64,000 nucleotides of DNA from Straminergon stramineum (GCA_963920665.1 OY987265.1:44397001-44461000); one strand, 5' to 3'; positions 1 to 11,640 are shown, counted from the stretch's first letter. Numbers and translations are program-made. Notes: a model not told the origin generated them from the sequence alone.

Positions 1-178
1 TACAATGCAAGGACAATAAGTGAATTGGCAATACAATACTCATTTTTTTGACAATTTGTTGTGCAATGAGGAAAGTTTTTATTTGAAATCCAAACTACAA
101 AAGTTTGGAAACAAACATCTGGAATATGTGGAAAAACTTTCAAGAACTTTGACTTCATAGATTGCAAGATAATAGGGC

Positions 179-719
179 TTAACCCCTTAAAGCCCAAGGG
201 GTTTGGACGAAACACAAATGTGTTATAAAATATAAGGTGTATGACTTTTTTGAAGTTTGCATCCTTGAAGATAATGTGACCTACAAAATGTACAAACTAT
301 CTATATGGTCGGAATTATAAAACTATTTTTAGTTTCTCTTCAAATGAATTTTGAAGAAACAGCTTCAAAAATTCACCAAAATTACAATTTCTCTTTAGCA
401 TTTGAATTTTTTTTGATTGGTCAAAATTGAGGTTCTTGTTGATTTGTGAAAAATGCATAAGATCTAGCAATTAGAACACCAATACTTACCCCAAATAGTA
501 AATTTTTCAACACTAGACAAATCCTAAACACTTTGTGCTATTCCTTTTATAATTGTTGTTTGGCTATAGAGATTTTAGTTTTGAATATAAATATTGAAAG
601 AAAAAAAACTTCTAAATCATTAAGAAAATAAAAATTGGAAAAAGTATTTTTCTACCTAAAAATGCTACTTGAAGTCAGGTAAGGACCAAAAAATGGGCAC
701 TTAGGCACTTAAGGGTTAA
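179..719. mobile_element. TTAA-bounded MITE-like element A
   Basis: A 541-bp AT-rich block that starts TTAACCCCTTAAAGCCCAAG and ends GGCACTTAAGGGTTAA. The two ends are inverted relatives, flanked by TTAA on both sides. No ORF is present. I place it with the other TTAA/CCCC elements of this window. The boundaries are seen; the transposon interpretation is inferred. Confidence 0.55.
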
Positions 720-1288
720 AGTTAGAAGAAAACGTTTTTTTCTTGAACTACCTTTATAAAGCTAACAAAGTTTGACTCCTCTTAGAATGCAATTTGAGAA
801 CTAAATTTTTTTTCTACTAAAAAATCATATGCCATATTTTAGTGGTAACATACATGCCAAATTTCAAAAGTTGATGAGAATTTTTGCAAAAGATGCCCAA
901 GAGATGTCCATATTGCCTAGGCTACCAAAAAGTTTTAGGGAAATATAACTTTTGATTTGGGAAAAAAATTGAGAAAGAAAATCATCCAAATGGATTCCCT
1001 TAGAGGAATATTCCCACTGAGGGGATACATATTAGAAGAGGTTTGAGGGCATGAAGATGCCGTGAGTTATTTTGAGTTCCCAAGTTGTGGGAATTTGCCA
1101 CATCAGCATTATGACATGGCACAGTCACTGCCACATCTGTATATATATATATATATATATTTTTTAATTTTTTATTAATTTTTTTAATTTTTTTAATTTT
1201 TTAATTAATTAATTAATTAATTTTATTTTTTAAAATTAATAAAAAAATTCGAAAAAAAATATTTTTTGAATTCAGTTTTAAGTTTATT
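720..1288. other. AT-rich intergenic, with a decayed L-type element end
   Basis: No gene is seen. From about 1028 to 1140 there is sequence like the left part of the L elements at 31253 and 51636 (ATTAGAAGAG, a GAGTTCCC block, then alternating poly-T/A tracts). The right end is not recognisable. It includes a short (TA)n run at 1139-1160 and long T/A homopolymer tracts to 1260. Confidence 0.4.
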
Positions 1289-1446
1289 AAGGTAACTCAG
1301 CCTATGACAGTCCAAATGGGAGCCAACCCATCATAGGCAAAATTACAGTAATGGTGTACATTCTAGTTTTGAAGTGTAAACCTCTAGAATATTCTTGCTT
1401 GTGATGGGTTGGCTCTCATTTGGACTGTCATAGGTTGAGTTACCTT
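1289..1446. repeat. foldback element, ~45-bp arms
   Basis: The left arm (1289-1334, AAGGTAACTCAGCCTATGAC...) is repeated as its reverse complement at 1401-1446 (...GTCATAGGTTGAGTTACCTT), with only a few mismatches and a loop of about 66 bp. It has the size and form of a foldback MITE. No coding capacity. Confidence 0.75.
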
Positions 1447-1723
1447 AGTACTTTATAGAAATTTGGAAAAATACTTTTGATTTTTTTTTTCCAAAACTTT
1501 GGAAATTCAGCCCATTATGGCCTGGTTCCCAATTTCTGGCAGCACATGGAACAATGCAAGGAACAGTCTTGAAACGGACTCTTGAAGCCCTCAATTGTCC
1601 TCTACTTTGTTCACACCTTGTGTCAAATTTTTGTAAACATCCAAACAAAATTGATTTCATAAGAACCTACCTAGGTTTTCAATTAATTGTTTATTCAATG
1701 GACAATCAATTGGTCTTAAAGGG

Positions 1724-2285
1724 TTAACCCCTAAATGCATTGACGTCCATTTTCTAGATGATGAACAGTTTCAAATACTAGTTTCATCCTCCTAACTACT
1801 TGGATGAAAGTTATTTTAATTTGTGAAGATACATTATCAAGTTTTTGTCCTATCTAAGGGTTGGATCTGGTGTTACTAGAGTTCATATTTTTCTAAAATT
1901 ACAAATGTGCAAGTATGTCAAGTGGTCAAACTACATTGACTTTAGTTCAAAACTAGATTAGCCAAAATGAGGTCATAGATAGGAAGAACACAAAATTTCA
2001 AAAACTCACCATGTGAAGAGAACCTGATTCCAAATCCATTCCAACAAATTTTACTCAAAAAATGATAATATTTTGCTTGTAAACAAATTTTGAAGGAATT
2101 TTGAAATTTATAAAAAAATATTGGTGATAGCATTGGTGAATCTAACCGTATAGATGGAATCTAAAAATCATAATCTACAACTTTCATTTGTATATCAATT
2201 CCAAAATATGCTTCCAAATAGCACTTTATAATGATTTTTCTCAAATTGTCAATTTTGGAGATGAATATGGACGTTTAGGGGTTAA
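1724..2285. mobile_element. TTAA-bounded element B, copy 1
   Basis: A 562-bp block beginning TTAACCCCTAAATGCATTG and ending GGACGTTTAGGGGTTAA, so its ends are inverted and TTAA-flanked. Its left TTAA is shared with the end of another, unresolved element to the left (...CTTAAAGGGTTAA, ending at 1727). The interior matches copy 2 next door. No ORF. Confidence 0.6.
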
Positions 2286-2402
2286 GATCCTATGTTTACA
2301 ATTTCCTTTGTAAAAGCATTTCATCCAGAAATCTCAATCGAAACTATAAAAGTGACATAGTTTTCTTATCTTTCCCTAGAAATACTATGAAAATTTTGGT
2401 GA

Positions 2403-2987
2403 TTAACCTTGCAGCGCTCCAATGTCCAAAAAGTGGACAACAAAGAGATTGAAACCGATGTATCTTCTCATTTTTACTTGGATAAAAGTCATCTTAATTT
2501 TTGGAGATACTTTATCACATAGTCCTATCAATGGTTGGATTGGGTGTTTCTAGTGTACATAATTTTCTAAAATTACAAATATAGAAGTATGTCAAGTAGT
2601 TGACCAAGCCAAAATTGCAATGACTTTAGTTCAAAATTGGATTTGCAAAAATGAGGTCATAAATTTTAAGAACACAAAAATTTCAAAATATCACCATGTG
2701 AAGAGAACCTTGTTTCAAATCCATTCCTAAGAAAAATTTTACTCAAAAAATGATAATATTTTGCTTGTAATTGAATTTAGAAGGAATTTTGAAATTTTCC
2801 TTACAAAATTTATAAATTTCTTTTTATGATAATATTGATGAATCTAACAATACATATGGAATCTACAACTCACTTTCTACAACTTTTACGTGTATGTCAA
2901 TTCCAAAATATGCTTCCAAATAGCTCTTTATAATGATTTTCCTCAAATTGCCAATTCTGGAGATGAGTTTGGACGTTCTAGGATTAA
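2403..2987. mobile_element. TTAA-bounded element B, copy 2
   Basis: A degenerate second copy of the element at 1724-2285, in the same orientation. Shared interior stretches include the block around ACACAAAA..TTTCAAAA..CACCATGTGAAGAGAACC and the region around GGACGTT near the right end. Both ends still carry TTAA, although the CCCC/GGGG has decayed to CCTT and AGGA. Confidence 0.5.
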
Positions 2988-3927
2988 AGGCATTTAATAT
3001 TTTTTGTATTGAAACCTACACTAACCATCAATGCTAAAATTTTCAAATGGAATTCTAAATTTATTAAAAACAACATTGTTATTATTCCAATAAACTTATT
3101 CTGTTACATTTGGTCTTTACTCCAAAGCTTGGTAGTTTCGTTGTGTTGGCTTGGGAGGAATGTGTGGGTGTTTAGTTAGAATGCATGGCCCCAATCCAAA
3201 CTAGAGCACCTTATTTTTGGGTGCGGCTCTAGACCATGGGCAGAATGCATGGCTTTGGACTACCCTCCTCTACACCAAGGACCCAGCCAAATCATCCAAG
3301 TTCTTATGCAAATTTGATAACACGTGGCTTCCCACCCCCCTTCTTTGATTCTCAACAAGGAAACACCATCACTTGGCACTTGAAGAAACCTAGTTGTGGG
3401 TCATTTAGGTAAATTCACGTTAGATTGCTATTCTTTGGCGTTGATCTCTACATTTCTCTCTAGGGCCTTGCCCTCAACTTCCACCATTTGTTCTTGAGTT
3501 TACGTCTTGGAATAAACTCCGGGTTTCAAAAAAATAAAAAATAATTCCATTACAAGGTTAATATAGAAAAGTTGTTACTTTATCTTTAGCATCAAGATTG
3601 TTGTGTTATTTCTTAAGAGATAATATTTTATCAAGTAAGTTATGTACAACCATAATTAGCACTCCTAGAAATGCAACACCTACATTTAGACCCATAAGTT
3701 GCAACAAAATCTAGAAGCCTAGGAGAGCCTAGTGTTAATTTTTGGTATGCCTACAAATAATACTTTGAAATGTCATAACTTATTTGTACAATTTCCAAAC
3801 AATACAAGCTAATGTTTGTTGGATTCTTCTTTCACTTGCCAATAAAATCCAATAAAAATGATTTTGTGTATAATAATAGTAAGTATGCTCAATTGCTATT
3901 AGTGTTGACTATGGGTGAACTTGCCAC
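2988..3927. other. intergenic with a possible retroposon remnant (3120-3545)
   Basis: No gene is seen. A roughly 420-bp segment of clearly higher GC (about 3120-3530) ends in GGAATAAACTCCGGGTTTC followed at once by an A-rich tail (AAAAAAATAAAAAATAA). That is the layout of the 3' end of a non-LTR retroposon or SINE. No reverse-transcriptase motif was recognised. The rest is AT-rich without signal. Confidence 0.3.
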
Positions 3928-4864
3928 TTAACCCTTAAAGTCTCAAGGTCTTTTTTCCACCAAAAAACACTCAAAATGGCTATTTATATTGTGAAGTGCA
4001 AAAAAAAATTGAATTTTTTTTAGCATATCTAGCTATAGGATCTTGAACTAGCTAGTGCAAACAAATTTGAAGAAATCTTAGAAAATTTGACTATTTTGAT
4101 TGCAAGATATTTGCATTTAAAGTGATGAAAACAAGTTTTTTTGCACCTTGCTTGAATAGATTTTTTGACTTTGAATCTTTTTAACTTAAAATTTCCATAC
4201 AATTGATTTTCAATATCTAATTTTTTCTATTGAAGAATTGAATTGAAAATAAAGGGATTCTTCTTAAATGCACTTAATTTTCACTCGTTAAAAAATTATT
4301 AAATAGAGGTAGTTTCAAGATTGAAGGGAAAACAAAACTGTTAAAAGCTATAAGATGGAATTGAAACATGCTGATCTTAATAGTGAGATTATTCTAGCAA
4401 GAAACCTTAATCTTGTGAAAAACATTATTTTGAAAAATTGTAAAAGATGAGTTCAAAAGTAAATCTTATAAGTTATTTTTTCAAGAAGATGCTCTTATTG
4501 CCTAAAAGACAAGATTGTCTATAACATTCACATAACAAATCCAAATGGAGTAAATCAAAGCTTCCCATGTAGAGAACAATATAACCTATCAAGAGGGAGG
4601 GGGGGGGGGGGGGGGATTAAATTTGGTATTTTAAGTTTTCATAGTTTTTTTTTATTCCCCACTAAACTGAAATTTGGGCTTATTGTTCTATAACTTTTGC
4701 TCCCATGTACCGATGGAAATTTTAAAAACTATATTCTTAAAAAACTAATGTATTTTTCTATCTTCACAAAAAGCCTCAATAAATCACTATGAATATTGAG
4801 ACTGTAGGAGCCTGTCCAAAATCCATTTTGTCCCCCACATGGCTAATTGAACTTCAGGGGTTAA
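3928..4864. mobile_element. TTAA-bounded element C
   Basis: A 937-bp block, TTAACCCTTAAAGTC... at the left and ...GAACTTCAGGGGTTAA at the right, with TTAA at both edges. It contains an uninterrupted run of 17 G at 4599-4615. No ORF. The pairing of the two ends rests only on their orientation and similarity, so the span is less certain than for the multi-copy families. Confidence 0.45.
4599..4615 (+). repeat. poly-G run (17 G)
   Basis: Seventeen consecutive G bases inside an AT-rich element. It could form a G-quadruplex and is also a likely site of sequencing or polymerase length error. Confidence 0.9.
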
Positions 4865-5154
4865 ACATTCATCACAAATTTGATTATGAATCTATTATAG
4901 TAAATGCACAATGTCATGACTCTTGCCACCAAATTTGTCACATTTTCATCTAGGATAATATATCATCCAATTTCATCCAATGTTCATGATGAAAACCTAG
5001 AGCACAATGAGTTAGCATTCTTCTTCGATGTGAGCACAACAATAATTGGAATTTGAAGTTGCTAGTAACTAAGAATGTACAATTAGGTTTCAACTGATGA
5101 GTTGGTTATTTTAGTTGATCTTGGAAGGTCTCAATGACTTGAACCTAACATATC
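4865..5154. repeat. dispersed repeat shared with 40.55 kb
   Basis: The stretch around 4935-5025 (TATCATCC ... TTCATGATGAAAACCTAGAG) recurs in the same orientation at about 40555-40630 (TATCATCC ... ATCATGATGAGAACCTAGAG). No element ends could be defined. The rest of the interval shows nothing. Confidence 0.4.
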
Positions 5155-5940
5155 TTAACCCCTAATTGCCTCATCAACCATATTTGGTCGACCTGAAATT
5201 TTAGGCTCATTTTGGGATGGGTAGTTAAATTCTTGTGATTGCTTTGAAATTTTTTATTTTTCACAAAAAAAGGAAAATATTGGATTTTTGAGAGGTCCTC
5301 AAAGGCATATATGTATCTTAGTAGAAGAGTAAAGCTTGCAAATTTTACTTGATTTCTTGGCTTTAAACAAAGCTTGCCAATTTCACTTGATTTGAGATCT
5401 AAAAAATTGTTCTTATCCATTTTCTTTGAAAATGGTCCCAATGGAAAGAGTAAAGTGTTTTCATGATATTTACCATTGAAAATTTAAACATGCAAATGTT
5501 GATTTGGAGTTAATTGCGATTTCTACTTATTAAAAAAAATTGCATTTCAACAATTGCAAGGTGGATTGTGTAATGAGTTTGATAGCTCTTCACTTGAACT
5601 CGAGGTTTTTGGAAGTGCATTTTAGTGTGCTAATACAATTTTTAGTTGGTCATGTCACCTCCAATCCCCAAAAAATCTTATATGCAAATTTCTAAAACAT
5701 TGTGTGGGAGGGGTGGCATACTAAAAATAGAAAATGTGTATTTCTCTTGTTATAATTTCACAACTTCTATGCAATTTTGCTCTCTAAATTGGTACGTACA
5801 CTAATAAGCAAGCTCTTTAGACATCTATATGGTTAGATTTTGAAAAAAAAACATTTTTTTGGGTTAGGGATAACTATAAGCCTATGCTCTTTTTTCATAG
5901 TCAAAACACATTTGGAAAAGCTTAGGCACTTAGGGGTTAA
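5155..5940. mobile_element. TTAA-bounded element D
   Basis: A 786-bp block, TTAACCCCTAATTGCCT... at the left and ...GCACTTAGGGGTTAA at the right, with both TTAA copies intact. No convincing ORF: the 98-codon reading frame inside it has low-complexity content. Confidence 0.55.
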
Positions 5941-6102
5941 TGAACATATTGTTCAGGGTCACTTCATTTTGTACACCTGTCCCACTTAGTTGCCTGATGG
6001 AGGAGGATAATCTTACTCCTTTGAATGTGATAACCAAGTAGTACATAACTTAGATGTCACTCACATATTTATGCATGATTCAATTCATTTATAGTAAGAC
6101 TC

Positions 6103-6356
6103 TGAACCCCTCAAGGTCCAAGGAGCCTATTTTGGACCTCTCACTTGTTTAGCAGGTCAAAGTTATAACTTCATTTCCCTACATTCTCCTAAGTATGTAT
6201 ATCTAAGTGAATTTTATATTATGATGTTCATATTGAATGGGGAAGTTCAAAAGTATAATTGACATCATGTAATAAGCTTGATGTACAATGCATACTCTCA
6301 ATCAAAGTTCAAACTTGTGAAAAAGTACAAAAACTACTTGGGCCTTGAAGGGTTAA
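6103..6356. mobile_element. short TTAA-type element E
   Basis: A 254-bp block with about 21-bp inverted ends: (TGAA)CCCCTCAAGGTCC at the left and CTTGAAGGG(TTAA) at the right. The left TTAA has mutated to TGAA. Non-coding. Confidence 0.55.
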
Positions 6357-6693
6357 GGTGGACCTGCCCAATTCCGTCTACATCCTAATTCTGTCACCCT
6401 ATATTTGGCCCCAATTCCGTTTGTTTAAGCATCCAAATCTGTCCAGAAAATAGTCAAATTTGCTCCAGATTCTGACAAAATCAAAGAAGTAATGTCATTA
6501 AGGGTATCATGTCACTCCTTTATTGGTCACTTTGCAAATGTTAATAGATACATGAAATGACGGTTTCAGGTTGTTTCTAGGATATTTATGACTCTAGTTT
6601 ATGGACGATTTTGTCATTTCAGGGCAGACCATTTCAGAAATTCATGAAAATTACAATTTTGATCTGAAAATTATAATTCCACTTGGGTTTGAC

Positions 6694-7200
6694 TCACATA
6701 ACAAGCACACACCTATGAAAAATATTTTCCCTTCTTGCAATTGGCCCCAACATAGCCAAATTGCAAATCAGGGTGATAATAGGCTTGTCTACCTTAATGC
6801 AGTTTCCTTGAAACAGTCCACCCACAAACCCCCACCAAGAAATGTCCAGTTCATTTTGCCATTCATTTTGCAGGAGAATTATTTCCCGTAATCTCTCCTC
6901 CTGGCTCATGAAATCTGCATAATCAGTGATTCCATATGTTTCATTCATCGATCACATATTTCATCCATTTCTAAACGGGCGTTTGCGTCGGGCAATCTCC
7001 TCATTGTCGGGAACTCTGGAAAAACCCACAGGCATTCGCCCTCCTCGTCAGCCCTGTTTAACTTACTTCCAGAATTCCCTCCACCTTGGCGAATCAGTTG
7101 CCCTCCAGAAGACTTTTTCTGCCCCCACCCCAGTTAAGGTACAACAACTGAACCTCAAAGGGGTTGTCTGTTTTCGTGATCCTTCTGCGAAAGTCCACAT
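6694..7200 (-). pseudogene. small gene-like island, minus strand, unidentified
   Basis: This island is less AT-rich than its surroundings and reads like protein on the minus strand. An ATG at 7200 opens a 44-codon stretch (134 nt) ending at a good donor at 7067/7066 (GTAAGT). A TTTTTCCAG acceptor lies 51 bp on, and joining the two keeps the frame to a stop at 6963-6961 (about 62 residues). The same frame then resumes after two stops with MNETYGITDYADF..., running through a charged stretch to a possible donor near 6798. I do not recognise the product. A 51-bp intron is very short for a plant and the internal stops argue for decay, so this may be a fragment or a 5' part rather than a working gene. 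Confidence 0.25.
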
Positions 7201-7918
7201 CGATGAGAATCCCCAACTGAAAGGCTCAGAAACAAAAGCGCACAGACTGTTTCCCAGGCAACTGTGGACAGCAGAATCTCAAAATTCAAACGCTCAGTGG
7301 CCACAAGGTTGACAATCAAAAATGGAAGGTATGATGGCAGAAATGTGAAACGGATATTTTGTTTAAACGGCGGTATTCCACAAACTTGGCACTTTGAGGT
7401 GCAGACCGTGCGGTCTGAAATCTATACTAGTCTAGAAAATAAATGGAAAAATGGCAGACGAATACTGCCATTTTAACGAAATATCTGTTGTGAATGTTCC
7501 AGTCACATGTAAGACAGTTAAGTTATGTTAAGAAAACGCCGTTTGTCACATCTCTCATTTGCACTCCCTCACAGCTCTCTCGATCATGTCAGTGATTTTT
7601 CTCTCCCATGACAAAATTGCAGAGCCGGACGAGCGGCAGAAGTCCTCTGGCTGCTGTTCTTTCCAAACAAGCTTGAATGGCTTGCAGACACACGACACTT
7701 TGCAGCTTTGTTGGGGTTGGAGAGTTTGATATTTGGGGAGGGAGTATGATCCTGTCCCAAGAATCAGCCTGCCCGAAAATCAGCTAGTCTAGATTTTTGC
7801 TTACAATAGAAAGATGTTTGGGAGATATACATCCCCTTTGATCTTTGACTTAATGATCTCTACAATTTCGTGCAATTGAGCTTTGCAAGTTTGATTTACG
7901 GTACTAGCCGTTACTCCG
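7201..7918. other. intergenic, no feature recognised
   Basis: Base composition is more balanced than the repeats around it, and it may belong to the 5' flank of the minus-strand island to the left. No ORF, RNA or repeat is supported. Confidence 0.3.
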
Positions 7919-8465
7919 TAATATGAGGTAGAAGCACCCAAAACGTCATACAGAGTATGACACAGGAAACTCATATTGAGTTCCCAGTGTTAAAATTCCC
8001 AGTGAGTCTCACTTTTCCCGGTGTTCCCAGCGTATTATACACCTAGAAAAGTGAGACTCACTGGGAATTTTAACACTGGGAACCCAATATGAGTTTCCTG
8101 TGCGAGTTGTTCTGTAAGACCTAAAAAATGACCTACATTCTAGTGCAAGTGGACCCAAAGTAGAAAAGTGGGGTTCCAAGAAGTGGTCAATCACCCACAC
8201 ATGATCCAAGCTTATAGTGTGTTGCTTTTGGATGTTTTTGTGTCCACTATGGTATTTTTCTAGTGTCCACAATTGGTGCATCCACGAAATTCTTTCCAAA
8301 AATTTGTATAATATTCTTACAAGCTCGAAAAAATATGAAACCAATTTTGTTGATTTCCTAAACTATTTCCTAATACACACACATCATCTTTCTCTTTATT
8401 AATGCACCCTCAAGATCAAGGATAAGTGTCACATGTAGCCATCTAGGTGCTTCTACCTTATAATG
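7919..8465. mobile_element. MITE-like element with a 56-bp internal hairpin
   Basis: The outer ends carry an inverted AGGTAGAAGCACC motif (left about 7924-7937, right about 8448-8460). Inside, 7961-8016 and 8047-8102 are reverse complements over 56 bp with a single mismatch, separated by a 30-bp loop. That degree of identity points to a young inverted duplication. Transcribed, it would fold into a long, nearly perfect stem, the type of substrate that plant DICER-like enzymes process. Confidence 0.6.
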
Positions 8466-8623
8466 CCTAGAATGAAGATGTTTATGATGAGAATGTAAAC
8501 AATTTGAACAACTAAGTTTTAACTAGTGGATGCTTACAATGGAGTCAATTTACAGATACCTGTTGCATACAATATCAATGTTTATTATGAGGATTTACAC
8601 TGACTTTAACAGCCTAAGATTGA

Positions 8624-9557
8624 TTAACCCCTAAAGGACCAACCTTGTGTTTTTGGCAACATAACTTTTTTGGGCAGGTACATGTGAGTGGAGATTTGAC
8701 TCATTTAGGCTGAATTTTTTTGACAAGGTGTGGACGAGGAATATCTTCCATGCATGCTAAATTTCATTTCATTTGAGTATACAAGTAAAAAGTTATGATG
8801 CAAAATGTTGTTTATTTCTCAACTCGGGCAGCTCGGGCAGATCTGAAAAAATCACTTTTTTCAAAAATAAAAATTTGAAATTGGTTTTCTAGATTTACAT
8901 ATATGGAAAAAGCTTTGAATTAGTCCATTTTGATCAATGTGATGAAAGTTATGAGGAATTTTAGTTTGCGGGCAGTTAAGGAATCTCTACTCTAAAATAA
9001 ACTTTGAAGTCCTTTATTTAACTCAATTTTTAATATTTTTTGAAAAAAATAAAATCACAGGATGTATATTGTTTATTACAACATTACAACCATTGGGATT
9101 GTCATTTTTCAATTCCATAATTAAAATTTTGACAATTTAGTAATTTGAATTATTCTCTACTTCTTTCTACTTACTATTTTTTTCCTATATGTTGTACAAT
9201 TCCAAATGATTCGAAAATTTTCAAGAACATAGCCAACTTGCCTTGAAGAATGAATCCAAAGATGCACCACCATTTTGGACATTTTTTCATACAAATGTGA
9301 CCTTCTGAAGTGCTGCTGCCCGGTTTTTTGCAGGGCAAAAAAACTGATTTTTGTCACTTCAAATGTTATTATCTTCCAATCCACACGGTAGAAATTTCTG
9401 AAATTTTTTTCACATCTTTTCAAAACAACTTAATACAAGATCCTACGGTTACATGTGTTCAAAAATGTTTTTTTTTCTTAAATTTGATTTTTGTGCTAAA
9501 AATGGCAGTTTTTGAACGTTTTTGGTGCAAACATAGTCAAGGAACTTTAGGGGTTAA
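8624..9557 (+). mobile_element. TTAA-bounded F-family element, copy F1
   Basis: This 934-bp element starts TTAACCCCTAAAGGACCAAC and ends GGAACTTTAGGGGTTAA, with both TTAA copies perfect. It is the most complete member of a family also found at 17965, 25646, 37279 (reversed) and 11090 (partial, reversed). Shared interior landmarks include GGCAACATAAC near the left end, TTCTCTACTCTAAAATAAAC in the middle and AAGATCCTACGGTTACATGTG near the right end. There is no transposase ORF, so it is non-autonomous. Confidence 0.7.
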
Positions 9558-9731
9558 TAGTACATGTATCAATGTTTAGGATTTTGAAAATTCCTAACTT
9601 GTTCATGTAGAGTCCAAATGATGCATAGGAAAATGGGTTGAAATCTTGTCTCATTTGCCACTTTGACCTAATAACATTTATTAAGAAAATTTGATCTAAT
9701 AATAGTGGATCTTCTCAGTTGCTAGAAGACT

Positions 9732-9973
9732 TCAGTTGTTTAGGGTTGCACATACTTTCTGACTTGACAGGGGAAGTCCATCATCTGGATAAAAGAGCCA
9801 ACAGTTTGAGGAGGACCCACACGTACTCCCATAGTTGTTGATTGATGCTGCAATGCACAATTCCTGTAAGATATTGTCCTTGTCAGGCAAATGGTCATGG
9901 TGCAACCGTATGACCAAGTGGAATGATATTTTAGCAGAACTAATAATAACAGTATAAACCACGTCATAACTAA
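9732..9973 (-). other. gene-like island abutting a TTAA element, unidentified
   Basis: A short, less AT-rich segment lies immediately beside the element that begins at 9974. Two overlapping minus-strand frames (about 75 codons each) stay open here and neither resembles a family I know. It could be captured exon debris. No start, splice or promoter signal decides between the frames. Confidence 0.15.
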
Positions 9974-10212
9974 GTGAACCCTAAATCCTTAAAGGACAGA
10001 TTGATGACCATGGAAATCATTCCTTTTGGAACTATGTGACATCATCTACTTTTAAGAAAAACAAAAATATTCATTGAAGGTCAAACTATTGTGCAAGATC
10101 TCTCCTTTATGCACAAAATTCCAAGGATGAACAATTGCACTTTTGTCCTACATGGGAAGATTCTTTGTCATCCATTGGACAAAAACGTCCTCGGCATCAT
10201 TTAAGAGTTTAA
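9974..10212 (+). mobile_element. TTAA-type G-family element, copy G2
   Basis: A 239-bp relative of the element at 33950-34183: both run from (T)GAACCCTxAA... through GACCxTGGAAATCATxCCTTTTGGAAC and TTTTGTCCTAC to CATTTAAGxGTTTAA/GGGTTAA. The left TTAA has mutated to TGAA. An inverted partial copy lies at about 10387-10437. Non-coding. Confidence 0.55.
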
Positions 10213-10386
10213 GGACATTGAGGCCAAAAAGTGGTCAATGGATGACATCACTATTCACTGTGGAAACAAAGAATGCACCTATTGGTTCAATAATTGGAGC
10301 AATTTTGGTGATAACTTTGGTCATGGGGCCATGTCCTTTGAGGGCTAAACTTAACCTTGAAGCAATGCAATAAACACTAAGTGTCC

Positions 10387-10437
10387 CAAGGATGACAAAG
10401 AATCTTTCTATGTAAGTGAAGACAAAAGTGCAAATGT
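10387..10437 (-). repeat. inverted partial copy of the G element
   Basis: The sequence from CCAAGGATGACAAAGAATC to GACAAAAGTGCAAATG is the reverse complement of 10135-10181 in the G2 element, with a few mismatches. The two form an inverted pair about 200 bp apart. Confidence 0.5.
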
Positions 10438-11089
10438 TTATCCTTGGATTTGTGTGTGAAAAGGAGAAGTCCTTAGTTTGACCTCCAATGTGCGCTCTTG
10501 GGTTATTTTAAGCAAATGATTCACACAATCTATATTGAAAAAGATGATTTCAACAGTGACCAACTCAACATTATAAGGTTAATCACAAACTTTGCAACTT
10601 AATTTCTCAATTCCATGCTTAATTTTTGAGAACTTATAAATAAAGAGAAATCTTCCTTTCAAGAATAATTGATTAATAATGGAATTTAGTATCAACGACA
10701 CTAATTGATTTTAACCCTAAAAGGAATTTAGTGGTTTTAGGCCCCAAATTGCTTCAATGTATTCAAACCCAAAGCAATGCTATTGTCAAATCTTTGTCTA
10801 TATTCATTAACAAATCCAACCATAGGATACTTTAGTTAACTTCTTAGAATACACCCTCCAAAAATTTCGAAATAAGAAACCTTACCAATTGCAAGATTAT
10901 GTCACTTGGATTTCAAAAAGAAATATTTTCAACTCTACCCAAATCAACCAAATGGTTAGGTTTCATCTTTCAAAAATTTTAAACAAAAATGTATAGATTC
11001 TAAAACTTGAAACTCTCTATAATATGGTGAATAAATAAGTTGGAAATTTATATAAAAATTTCAACAAAACATATTTCATATTCATATCT
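10438..11089. other. AT-rich intergenic, nothing recognised
   Basis: A TTAACCCTAAAAGG motif at 10711 could be another element end, 930 bp from the end of the F5 fragment, but the following interior does not match the F family. No gene or RNA is seen. Confidence 0.3.
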
Positions 11090-11640
11090 TGAAAAAAATA
11101 GTAAGAACAAAGAAGTAGAGAATTATTCAAAATACTTAATTTTAAGAATTTATTTATGGAATTGAAGAATTCCAATCCCAATGGTTGTAATGTTGTAATA
11201 ACAATCTACATGATCTAATGATTTAATTTTTTTTCAAAAATATTGATAATTGAGTTAAATACAAGACTTCAAAGTTTATTTTAGAATATAGATTCCATAA
11301 TTGCCTACAACCTAACACTCCTCATAACTTTCATCATGTCAATCAAAATGGAATGATTACAAGATTTCCACACAATATATGCAGATCTAGGAAACCAAGT
11401 TTAAATTTTTATTTCTTAAAAAAGTTATTTATTTGAGCTACCCCTAAAAGCAATGAAAACTACATAACATGCAAATTTTTTAACCGTGTAGTCAAAAGTT
11501 ATGAAAATTGTTGGGCCTAAAAGTTACTTGTCCACCACAAGTTGTGTAAAAATTTCAAAGAAAAAAAATTCCATTCAAAGTGAGCTACCCAAAATCTCTA
11601 TGTTGCCAATAAAATGTAGTTGGGTCCTTTAGGGGGTAAA
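11090..11640 (-). mobile_element. F-family element, truncated reverse copy F5
   Basis: Reverse-orientation homology to the F elements begins near the AAAAAATAGTAAG landmark and runs through the interior (CATTGGGATTG on the element strand) to a decayed end, GTCCTTTAGGGGGTAAA, where GGGGTTAA is expected. The distal half is missing or replaced. Confidence 0.5.
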
